Of a DNA stretch of 16,294 bases, positions 1-6,748 are shown piece by piece. Each line of letters begins with the position of its first letter. The first letter of the stretch is position 1. Source of the stretch: CAYYHA01 sp964471535. GTDB lineage: Bacteria; Myxococcota; Myxococcia; SLRQ01. The stretch is taken from NCBI GenBank assembly GCA_964471535.1, contig CAYYHA010000074.1, forward strand, positions 1 through 16,294, written 5' to 3'. The notes under the pieces were generated by a model. The model searched no databases. It was given only the letters and a program-made list of their open reading frames with translations, and was not told where the DNA came from. Made by a program: the position numbers and the translations under genes.

Positions 1-750
1 GCCGTTGGCCGTGATGCGCACGCGACCCGCCTGCGGATCCACCAGGAACCACTCCATGTGGTCACGACTCAGGCTCCTTGCCATCACCTGCAACAGCGGC
101 GTCTTCAGCCGCGGGTGCTCCACCACCGTCACGAAGACCTCCACGTCGTCCCCGGGCCGCCCGGCCTCCCCGGGTGCGCCGTCACCGCCGTGCCCCCCCG
201 GCTGCCCGTGGCCACCGGGCCGTGCCGCCGAGCCGCTGCTGATCTCGTCGCGCCCGTCGGCGCCGCGACGGCCGGGCTCGCCATCGCGCCCATCCCGGCC
301 CGGCTCCCCATCGAAGTGGGCCTCGTAGCTACAATCGTAGCGCGCCGGAATCCGCAGCGTCGCCGGCTTCAGATCGGGATGAAAGCGGGACTTCACCGTC
401 AACGTCGCCGGGCGCCCGAAGGTTTCCCTCGGATCCTTGTGCAGGGTGACCAGGCCGTCCTCGCGCACCGCACCCCCGGCCATGGACAGCTCGAAGCTGT
501 CCCACGTCACCTTCCCGCCGCCGGCGCCTTCCGTCTTTAGCGTACGCCCATCCTCGAGCTCCACCTCCACGACGAGCGGCGCCGCCATCCCGGGACACAG
601 GCCGCGCGGCGCCTGGTGGAGATGGGGCTTGAGCGCCTTGACAGGCAGGCCCTCGAGGTCGGTCTTCATGCCCAGCGCCTTCTGGATGGCGGTGCAACCG
701 AACACGGAGGGCAGCGAGAGCAGACAAGCGAGCAAGACGATGCGCTTCAT
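1..750 (-). CDS. Collagen-like lipoprotein, 3' end cut by window edge
   Basis: An open frame runs from ATG at 750 to the left edge without a stop, giving 250 residues. The N-terminus (MKRIVLLACLLSLPSVFGC) is a signal peptide with a lipobox-like VFGC, so the mature protein probably starts as a lipidated Cys19. Residues about 20-147 have no recognised family; they contain alternating hydrophobic stretches such as APLVVEVELEDGRT, suggesting a beta-rich domain. Residues 148-168 are seven Gly-X-Y triplets (GEP, GRD, GRD, GEP and so on). A ten-residue break follows (169-178), and residues 179-202 give eight more triplets (for example GQP, GAP, GEA, GRP). A second beta-like stretch (VEVFVTVVEHPRLKT) then runs to the edge. 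No good Shine-Dalgarno is visible before the ATG, so the start rests on the signal peptide. The gene is divergent from the asparaginase gene, with a 66-nt gap. Function is unknown; a surface-exposed stalk is inference. Confidence 0.75.
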   Translation of the reverse strand, partial: MKRIVLLACLLSLPSVFGCTAIQKALGMKTDLEGLPVKALKPHLHQAPRGLCPGMAAPLVVEVELEDGRTLKTEGAGGGKVTWDSFELSMAGGAVREDGLVTLHKDPRETFGRPATLTVKSRFHPDLKPATLRIPARYDCSYEAHFDGEPGRDGRDGEPGRRGADGRDEISSGSAARPGGHGQPGGHGGDGAPGEAGRPGDDVEVFVTVVEHPRLKTPLLQVMARSLSRDHMEWFLVDPQAGRVRITANG

Positions 751-816
751 GGCAGCCACTCTGCTATAGCTTCGGGCGGGTCGGAAGGGCTTTCGAACAA
801 CGCGAGGCACCGACGG

Positions 817-1698
817 ATGACACGACCGATTATTCTCGTACACGGGGGCGCCGGACGGATCTACGAGGACGACCGGGCGAAGGCGGCCGCAGACGGGTGC
901 ATGCGCGCGGCCGAGTCCGGATGGGCCATTCTCGAGCGGGGCGGTTCGGCCGTCGATGCGGTGGTGGCCGCCGCGATGGCCCTCGAGGACGACCCCCACT
1001 TCAACGCCGGGACCGGCGGAGCGCTGACCACCGACGGCACCCTGGAGATGGACGCACTGCTCATGGAGGGAAGCCGCCTCGGCGCCGGAGGCGTCTGCGC
1101 ACTGCGCGGCTTCCAGAACCCCATCACCGTGGCGCGCGCGGTCCTCGAAAAGAGCGAGCACGTGCTCCTCGCCGCCGAGGGCGCCGCCCGCTTCGCACGG
1201 GCCTGTGGCTTCGAACCGGTGCCCGAGGCGCTCCTCGTCACCGAGCGCGCGCTCACCCGCTGGCGGAAGGAGAAGGAGGCCGGCTGGCCCCGGCGACCGG
1301 GCACCATCGGCGCGGTGGCAGTGGACCGGACCGGACACGTCGCCGCCGCCACCTCCACGGGCGGAATCAGCGGAAAGCTCCCCGGTCGGGTGGGCGACAC
1401 CCCCCTCATCGGCTGCGGCACCTACGCCGACGACCGCACCGGCGCCGCCAGCGCCACCGGGCACGGGGAATCCATCGCCAAGATCGTGATGGCCAAGCAC
1501 GCCTGCGACCGCCTGGCCGCCGGTGACGACGCGCAGGCTGCCGCCGAGTCGGCGGTCGCGGCGCTCGAGCGGGTGGAGGGGGAGGGCGGGATCATCCTCG
1601 TCTCTGCGACCGGCGGGATCGGCATCGCCACCAACACCGAGCGCATGCCGCGGGCCTACATCACCGAGACCGACCGCCACGCGGCCTTCGAGGCTTGA
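817..1698 (+). CDS. Isoaspartyl peptidase / L-asparaginase (Ntn-hydrolase, family T2)
   Basis: The product has 293 residues and belongs to the plant/human-type asparaginase family. These enzymes hydrolyse beta-aspartyl dipeptides and L-asparagine after cleaving themselves into alpha and beta subunits. The start ATG at 817 has GAGG nine nt upstream and directly precedes the conserved HGGAG loop (residues 9-13). The autocleavage/nucleophile threonine is Thr163 in PGTIGAVAVD, so the predicted split is 162 + 131 residues. Downstream substrate-site motifs are intact: ATSTGG, KLPGRVGDTPL (Arg and Asp that bind the substrate carboxylate and amine) and ATGHGESI, the last closer to the human ASRGL1 form than to E. 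coli IaaA. It is slightly shorter than IaaA. There is no signal peptide, so it is probably cytoplasmic, recycling isoaspartyl peptides. Its stop lies 8 nt before the next start, indicating an operon with the genes that follow. Confidence 0.93.
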   Translation: MTRPIILVHGGAGRIYEDDRAKAAADGCMRAAESGWAILERGGSAVDAVVAAAMALEDDPHFNAGTGGALTTDGTLEMDALLMEGSRLGAGGVCALRGFQNPITVARAVLEKSEHVLLAAEGAARFARACGFEPVPEALLVTERALTRWRKEKEAGWPRRPGTIGAVAVDRTGHVAAATSTGGISGKLPGRVGDTPLIGCGTYADDRTGAASATGHGESIAKIVMAKHACDRLAAGDDAQAAAESAVAALERVEGEGGIILVSATGGIGIATNTERMPRAYITETDRHAAFEA

Positions 1699-1706
1699 GC
1701 TGGGCC

Positions 1707-2513
1707 ATGGACCTCGACACCCACGGGCCACCGCCCGGCTTCCCCCGCCGGATCGTCGCCACCACGTGCAGCAACACCGAGATCGTCTGCGCCCTCGGTT
1801 GCGCCGACCGGCTCGTGGGCGTCGACGACCACTCCGACCATCCGCCCGAGGTGGTCGCACGCCTCCCGCGGGTGGGCCCGGACCTAGGCGTCGATCCGGC
1901 GCGTATCGCCGCCCTCGAGCCCGATCTCGTCCTCGCCTCGCTCTCGGTGCCGGGACACGAGCGCGTGGTCGAGGCCCTCGAAGAGGCGGGCCTGCCCCTC
2001 CACGCGCCGCGCACCGAGACCTTGGCCGACGTCTTCAGAGACATCCGACAGATCGGGGCGCTTCTTGGCGTTCCCGGCCGCGCGGAGGCACTCGCCAAGG
2101 AGCTCGAGGCGGCGCTCGCCCCGAAGCCGCCCCCACCTCGCCGCCCCCGCGTGGCGGTGGAGTGGTGGCCGAAACCGGCGATCCTCCCTGGCCGCCGCAG
2201 CTGGGCGACCGAACTCATCGAGCGCGCCGGCGGTATAGGCGTGCTCGGTCACGAGGACCACAGCTCGCGCCCGGTCTCCTTCGAAGCCTACGCCGCCTTG
2301 GAGCCCGACCTCATCGTTGTCTCCTGGTGTGGGATCGCCCCGGACAAGCTCCGCCCCGAGGTGGTCCTGCGCCGACCCGAGCTGGCGAGAGCCCCGGCGG
2401 TACGCGCACGCCGGGTGGTGGCCATCGAGGAGGCCTTCCTCGGCCGGCCGGGGCCCCGCCTCGCCGAGGGGTACCGGAGGCTGTGCGAAGCGATCGCGGC
2501 CGCCGCCGCTTAG
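1707..2513 (+). CDS. BtuF-like cobalamin-binding protein (helical-backbone metal receptor fold), no signal peptide
   Basis: The product has 268 residues and matches the Peripla_BP_2 / TroA-like family of cobalamin- and siderophore-binding proteins. Visible hallmarks are the N-terminal IVATTCSNTEIVCALGCADRLVGVDDHSD strand-helix unit (about residues 16-44), LEPDLVLAS, a long connecting helix around EALAKELEAAL, the WWPKPAILPGRRSW segment typical of the BtuF-like branch, and a C-terminal LEPDLIVVSWCGI repeat of the first lobe. Classical members are periplasmic and feed BtuCD, but here no hydrophobic leader precedes the domain. The in-frame TTG at 1695 adds only SWA and no leader either, so ATG 1707 was chosen. 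No permease or ATPase gene is adjacent. It may act in the cytoplasm or be exported by an unseen route; the ligand is inferred from family only. It lies 8 nt after the asparaginase stop. Confidence 0.82.
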   Translation: MDLDTHGPPPGFPRRIVATTCSNTEIVCALGCADRLVGVDDHSDHPPEVVARLPRVGPDLGVDPARIAALEPDLVLASLSVPGHERVVEALEEAGLPLHAPRTETLADVFRDIRQIGALLGVPGRAEALAKELEAALAPKPPPPRRPRVAVEWWPKPAILPGRRSWATELIERAGGIGVLGHEDHSSRPVSFEAYAALEPDLIVVSWCGIAPDKLRPEVVLRRPELARAPAVRARRVVAIEEAFLGRPGPRLAEGYRRLCEAIAAAAA

Positions 2514-2545
2514 ACGTACCGCGCCGGGCGCGCACCGGTGGCAGC

Positions 2546-2560
2546 CTGGGGTTTCCCCAG
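2546..2560 (+). other. Short perfect hairpin between operon genes
   Basis: CTGGGG-TTT-CCCCAG is a perfect six-bp stem with a three-nt loop. It lies inside the 75-nt gap between the cobalamin-binding protein and the next gene, the widest gap in the plus-strand run. No T-tract follows, so it is not a standard intrinsic terminator. It could be a weak attenuator or an RNA-stability element. Confidence 0.35.
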
Positions 2561-2588
2561 AGGCCGGGCGTTGCGATAGGTTCCCTCC

Positions 2589-3152
2589 GTGTACCCCCGC
2601 CGCTACACCGCCGACGAGCTGACCGAGCACCTGCTCGCCCGCCTCGAACGTCGCCGGCCCGCCTTCGAGACCTGGGACGACTACGCGGAGGCGCAGCTCC
2701 GTGAGGAGGCGGTGCGGATCCTCGAGGAGGCAGGCACGCAGTTTCGCGAGATCGCCGACGATCCCGACTACTGGAAACGGGTGGAGAAGGCGGTGCTCGA
2801 CGTGGCGCTGCCCCGGTACCTGCGCCTCGCCCGTGCCTTCCACCAGGCGGAGCAGAACGCCTTCGGGGCCTGGCGCCGGGGCGATGCCCTCTCCCGTGTG
2901 ATTTACACCTTGACGGCGATTGGTCTGGCGCTGATCTCCCTGCGCATCCCGCCGCTTCGCTTCTGGCTGGGGCCCCTCTCCCTCCTCGCCATCGCCGGTG
3001 CGCCCTTCCTGCCCGACCTACAGGCCGCCCTCGCCCGGCGCCGTTACCGGGCGCAGCTCGAAGCGCTCGTCGAGGACATGCGGGAGGAGCAGCGACAGCT
3101 GGGCGCGTACCGGCCCCTCTCCGATCACCTCCTGTCCGGGTCCGATCCATGA
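2589..3152 (+). CDS. Small membrane protein with two-helix hairpin, unknown function
   Basis: The product has 187 residues and I do not recognise a family. It starts at GTG 2589 with AGG eight nt upstream. The first 100 residues are charged and predicted helical, with many Glu and Arg residues (for example LREEAVRILEEAGTQFREIADD). Two hydrophobic segments follow, about residues 104-120 (VIYTLTAIGLALISLRI) and 124-142 (FWLGPLSLLAIAGAPFLPD), separated by a Pro-Pro turn. A cytoplasmic-looking tail of about 45 residues (ARRRYRAQLEALVEDMREEQ) is probably coiled coil. Positive residues on both flanks suggest a membrane hairpin with both ends in the cytoplasm. The stop overlaps the start of the nuclease gene by four nt (ATGA), so the two are probably translationally coupled. 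Coding status is supported by the coupling and by G/C-rich third positions. Confidence 0.75.
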   Translation: MYPRRYTADELTEHLLARLERRRPAFETWDDYAEAQLREEAVRILEEAGTQFREIADDPDYWKRVEKAVLDVALPRYLRLARAFHQAEQNAFGAWRRGDALSRVIYTLTAIGLALISLRIPPLRFWLGPLSLLAIAGAPFLPDLQAALARRRYRAQLEALVEDMREEQRQLGAYRPLSDHLLSGSDP

Positions 3153-4141
3153 GCCCCACCCCCGCCCTGCGCCCACTCGCCCGCGGCCTCGTCGTCGGAC
3201 TCGCTCTCTTTGCCGCCGGCACCGCTGCACCCCGCTCGGAAGGGGTGCGCCTCGGGACCTTCGAGCTCGCCGACGACGCGGTCGTCGACGGGGATACGAT
3301 TCGGGTCAAGGGCCTCGATGCCTCCCTGCGCCTCGTCGCCATCGATACCGAGGAGACCTTCAAGGACCCGAAGCACCGCCGCGCCGCAGAGGAGGACTTC
3401 GGCGGCTACGCGCGGCGCATGCGGGGGGAGTCCCCGACGCCGGTGAAGTACGGAACGCCGCTCGGCGAGGAGGCAAAGCGCTTCGCCCGGCGCTTCTTCT
3501 ACGGCGTGCACAGCGTCCGCCTCGAGTACGACGATCCGAGGCAGCCCCGCGGCTACTACGGCCGGCACCTCGTACACGTCTTCGCCAAGAAGGACGGCAC
3601 CTGGAGGCACTACAACCTGGAGGCGGTGCGCGCGGGGATGAGCCCCTACTTCACCAAGTACGGGTACTCGAAGCGCTTCCACCTTGCCTTCGTTCAGGCG
3701 CAGCAGGAGGCGCAGGCGGCCAAGCGAGGCATCTGGGCGCCCGGTGCCAAGCACTACCCCGACTATGACGAACGACTTGCCTGGTGGGACCGCCGGGCCC
3801 GGCAGATCGCCCGCTTCGAGAAGCGCTACGAGGGGCGGCCCGGCTACGTGCGCCTCGGCCGGCCCGGCGCCATGGACCGGCTGCTCGCCGCCGAGGGGCG
3901 CACCGTCACCGTGTTCGGCACCATCGCCGAGATGCGGCTCGACGAGGCGCCCTATCTGGTCTGGCTCGCCCACGAGAAGAAGAACGACTTCGCCCTGGTC
4001 GCCTTCGACGAGGCGGAGCTGAAGAAGCTCTCACCCGGCAAATGGTACGGCTGGTACGTCTACGTGCGCGGGCGGGTGAGCCTGTACCGCGGCCGGCCGC
4101 AGATGAAGGCGGCCGAGGTCCGGCGCATCTGGATGGAGTGA
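3149..4141 (+). CDS. Exported staphylococcal nuclease-type protein with C-terminal OB-like domain
   Basis: The product has 330 residues. An N-terminal hydrophobic segment (about 11-27, GLVVGLALFAAGTAA) looks like a Sec signal peptide, so it acts outside the cytoplasm. The thermonuclease domain covers about 40-200. Active-site residues align with S. aureus nuclease: Asp47 and Asp49-Thr50 (VVDGDT), Arg61, Asp66-Thr67 and Glu69 (AIDTEET), and Arg139 (YYGRHL); KRGIW closes the domain. The calcium-site loop has Glu where Pro is usual. About 30 extra residues lie between Glu69 and Arg139. Residues about 245-330 form a second beta-rich unit (GRTVTVFGTIAEMR ... WYGWYVYVRGRVSLYRG) that looks like an OB fold. 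Expected activity is calcium-dependent cleavage of DNA or RNA. It overlaps the previous gene by 4 nt and ends 3 nt before the GH31 gene. Confidence 0.9.
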   Translation: MSPTPALRPLARGLVVGLALFAAGTAAPRSEGVRLGTFELADDAVVDGDTIRVKGLDASLRLVAIDTEETFKDPKHRRAAEEDFGGYARRMRGESPTPVKYGTPLGEEAKRFARRFFYGVHSVRLEYDDPRQPRGYYGRHLVHVFAKKDGTWRHYNLEAVRAGMSPYFTKYGYSKRFHLAFVQAQQEAQAAKRGIWAPGAKHYPDYDERLAWWDRRARQIARFEKRYEGRPGYVRLGRPGAMDRLLAAEGRTVTVFGTIAEMRLDEAPYLVWLAHEKKNDFALVAFDEAELKKLSPGKWYGWYVYVRGRVSLYRGRPQMKAAEVRRIWME

Positions 4142-4144
4142 GCC

Positions 4145-6727
4145 ATGGTGTTCACGTCTCGTGGGCCAAATCCTCTGAAGCCTGCCCCTTCGAAAACAGG
4201 CTCCCGCAGCCTGCTTGCACTCCTCGCCGCGGCGCTCACGGCCGGCGCGTGCTCGGCGCCGCCCGAGCCGCCCCCGGAGGATCGCTGGACCGCAGGCGGC
4301 GATCTGACCGTGGTGCTCACCGCCTCTCCCTTCTCGCTTCGCCTCGAGGGGGCGACGCGTCGCGAGCTCGACCTCTTCGTCCAATCGCTCGACGAGATCG
4401 ACGACGGCCGCTACTACGATCCCACCTTCGACGATCCCTACGAGCGCATCCGCGTCACCGGCCTCGAATCCGCAGCCGCCACCGATGACGGCTTCGAGGC
4501 CACCCTGCGCACGGACAAGCCGGGTCTCACGTTGGCCCTGAAAGCCCGCGACCTGGGAGACAGCGGCGTGCTGCTCTCGGTGGCGGCCGTGCCGGTCACG
4601 GGCATCGTGCACACCGGGCTCTCCATCGAGATCGCCGAGAACGAGGAGATCTACGGCTTCGGCGAGCTCTTCGATCACCCGCAGAGCCGGGGAAAGATCC
4701 GAAGCACCCGCTTCGACCTCGATGGCTCGATCCAGAGCGGCTACAACGAGCGCCACGTGAAGGCGCCCGTGTGGGTGAGCACCTCCGGACTGGGGGTGGT
4801 GGTCACCGATCCCGAGCCGGTGGTGGGGGACTTCACCGGTGAGGCGCACGCGGAGACCCTCATCGTCGCCCCGCGCATGGAGGTGGCCCTCTTCCACGCC
4901 CCGCACCCGGTGGAGACGGTGGCCCGCATGATGCGCCACACCGGCCTGCCTCCGCTGTGGCCTCGCTGGGTCTTTGCCCCGCAGCAGTGGCGAAACGAGC
5001 TGAAGCTCGTTTGCACCGTCCCCTGCGACGAGGGCTGCAATCCCTCCCAGACGGGACAGGACGTCGCGCTGAAGGACGCCACCGACATGCGCGCCCTCGA
5101 CCTGCCCGGCAGCGTCATCTGGGTGGACGCGCCCTGGGAGACCGGCTTCAACACCTTCGAGTTCAACCCGGTGCAGTTCCCCGATGCCCAGGGGATGATC
5201 GACCGCCTGCACGAACTCGGCTACCGGGTCCTCGTCTGGGCCTCCCCCTTCGTCAACCGCACCGACGATTCGGACACCGTCTGCGGCATGGAGGGCGCCA
5301 ACGCGGGCGGGCTCTATCCCTTCGCAAAAGAGAAGGGCTATCTGGTCAGGAACAAGGAGGGGAAGGTGCAGGAGTTCCCCTGGCGGGGAACCCAGGGGGC
5401 CCTGGTCGACTTCACCAACCCCGAGGCCTTCGAGTGGTGGAAATCGTTACTGCACCGGGTCACCGAGATGGGGGTCGAAGGCTTCAAGCTCGACTTCGAC
5501 GAGTACGTGGTGCCCGCGCTGGACACGATCTCGGCCGAGGGCCTCTATGACTTCCACGACGGCTCGAGCGCCGCGGCGATGCATGGGCGTTACCACGCGC
5601 TCTTCCACCGCGCCCACTACGAGGCGCTCCTGGAGACGCACGGCGAGCCGGGCTACCTCATCGGCCGCAGCGGGGATGCCTACGACGGCGCCTGGACCAC
5701 CGCCATCTGGCCGGGCGACTTGAACAGCGGTTTCGAGGAGCACCGCGAGCCGGGTCCACCGGGCGAGAAGCCGCGGGTGGGGGGCCTGCCCGCCGCCGTG
5801 AACGCCGCCATCTCCCTCGCCGCCAGCGGACACCCCCACTTCGGCTCGGACATCGGCGGCTACCGGGAAGGGATGCCCGACAAGGAGGCACTCGGGCGCT
5901 GGATCGAGTTCGGGGCCTTGTCGACGGTGATGCAGCTCGGCGGTGCCGGCGAGCACCACAACCCCTGGGACTTCGACTACTACGACCAGGAGACCCTCGA
6001 CATCTACCGGCGCTACGCGAGGCTGCACACTCAGCTCCACCCCTACCTCTATGCCTACGTGGCGCGGAACAGCGAGGACGGCACCCCCATCGTGCGTGCG
6101 GCCGGCCTTCAGTACCCGAACGACCCGGCGATGCGCGCGGCGACCTACCAGTACTTCTTCGGCGCCGACCTCCTGGTGGCGCCGGTGGTGGTACGCGATG
6201 CGCGGGAGCGGGAGGTGGTCTTCCCCGAAGGCCGTTGGACGAGCTGGTGGGACGAGTCGGTGGTCGAAGGACCTGTGACCCAAGCCGTCCCGGCGCCCTT
6301 CGACGTCCTGCCCCTCTACGTACGAGAGGGCGCCCTCATCCCCCTCTTGCCCGAGGACGTGGACACCTTGGCGCCTGCCACCGAGCCGGGGATCGTCACC
6401 TACGAGGATCGCCTCGACACCCGCCTGCTCCGCGTCTATCCCGGGGCCGACGGCCGTTTCCAAATGGACGACGGCACGGTGATCACCCTGTCGGGAACGG
6501 AGCTGTCCTGGCGGGACGAGCCGCTGACGCGCACCTGGACGGTGCGCATCTCCTGGCACCTCGTCGACGCCGATGCGCCGTCGGCGGTGGAGGACGCAGA
6601 TGGCCCGGTCCCAGAGGCCCCGACCCGCGGCGACCTCGAAGCGAGCGAGCGCGCCTACTTCTACGAGGACGGCGTCCTCTGGGTGCGGCTCCGCGGCCCG
6701 AATGGCCGGCTTCGGCTGACGCCGTAG
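4145..6727 (+). CDS. Glycoside hydrolase family 31 lipoprotein (alpha-glucosidase/alpha-xylosidase type)
   Basis: The product has 860 residues. GGAG lies six nt before ATG 4145. A 22-residue polar lead is followed by a hydrophobic segment ending in LTAGAC, making Cys36 the probable lipidation site. An N-terminal beta-sandwich (about 50-260; NEEIYGFGELFD is the usual family motif) leads into the catalytic barrel. Asp450 in GFKLDFDEY is the nucleophile and Asp525 in AIWPGD the acid/base. SGHPHFGSDIGGY and the C-terminal beta domains (RWTSWWDE, LPLYVREGALIPL) follow the family order. Family members release terminal alpha-linked sugars by a retaining mechanism; the exact substrate cannot be read here. 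Besides Cys36 there are only four cysteines, 290, 294, 298 and 380, all in the first part of the barrel, the first three in an inserted loop. This is the last gene of the plus-strand run, converging on the aldehyde dehydrogenase gene with a 21-nt gap. Confidence 0.93.
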   Translation: MVFTSRGPNPLKPAPSKTGSRSLLALLAAALTAGACSAPPEPPPEDRWTAGGDLTVVLTASPFSLRLEGATRRELDLFVQSLDEIDDGRYYDPTFDDPYERIRVTGLESAAATDDGFEATLRTDKPGLTLALKARDLGDSGVLLSVAAVPVTGIVHTGLSIEIAENEEIYGFGELFDHPQSRGKIRSTRFDLDGSIQSGYNERHVKAPVWVSTSGLGVVVTDPEPVVGDFTGEAHAETLIVAPRMEVALFHAPHPVETVARMMRHTGLPPLWPRWVFAPQQWRNELKLVCTVPCDEGCNPSQTGQDVALKDATDMRALDLPGSVIWVDAPWETGFNTFEFNPVQFPDAQGMIDRLHELGYRVLVWASPFVNRTDDSDTVCGMEGANAGGLYPFAKEKGYLVRNKEGKVQEFPWRGTQGALVDFTNPEAFEWWKSLLHRVTEMGVEGFKLDFDEYVVPALDTISAEGLYDFHDGSSAAAMHGRYHALFHRAHYEALLETHGEPGYLIGRSGDAYDGAWTTAIWPGDLNSGFEEHREPGPPGEKPRVGGLPAAVNAAISLAASGHPHFGSDIGGYREGMPDKEALGRWIEFGALSTVMQLGGAGEHHNPWDFDYYDQETLDIYRRYARLHTQLHPYLYAYVARNSEDGTPIVRAAGLQYPNDPAMRAATYQYFFGADLLVAPVVVRDAREREVVFPEGRWTSWWDESVVEGPVTQAVPAPFDVLPLYVREGALIPLLPEDVDTLAPATEPGIVTYEDRLDTRLLRVYPGADGRFQMDDGTVITLSGTELSWRDEPLTRTWTVRISWHLVDADAPSAVEDADGPVPEAPTRGDLEASERAYFYEDGVLWVRLRGPNGRLRLTP

Positions 6728-6748
6728 CGGCGGCCGCTCGGCCGGCTG

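Noticed and set aside
129..311. Repeated glycine-encoding DNA considered as a DNA-level repeat or CRISPR-like array
   Set aside because: The repetition is explained by Gly-X-Y coding. Units are not identical and there are no spacers of constant length.
763..770. GCTATAGC palindrome between the first two divergent genes, considered as a shared -10 element
   Set aside because: No matching -35 at 16-18 nt is visible on either strand, so it is only a short AT-containing palindrome.
616..816. 67-residue N-terminal extension of the asparaginase
   Set aside because: It would run antisense through the collagen-like lipoprotein gene. The ATG at 817 lies directly before the conserved HGGAG region and has a ribosome site.
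6728..6748. GC-rich inverted repeat between the GH31 and aldehyde dehydrogenase genes as a terminator
   Set aside because: The arms pair only with bulges, there is no T-tract, and the 21-nt gap is too short to judge.
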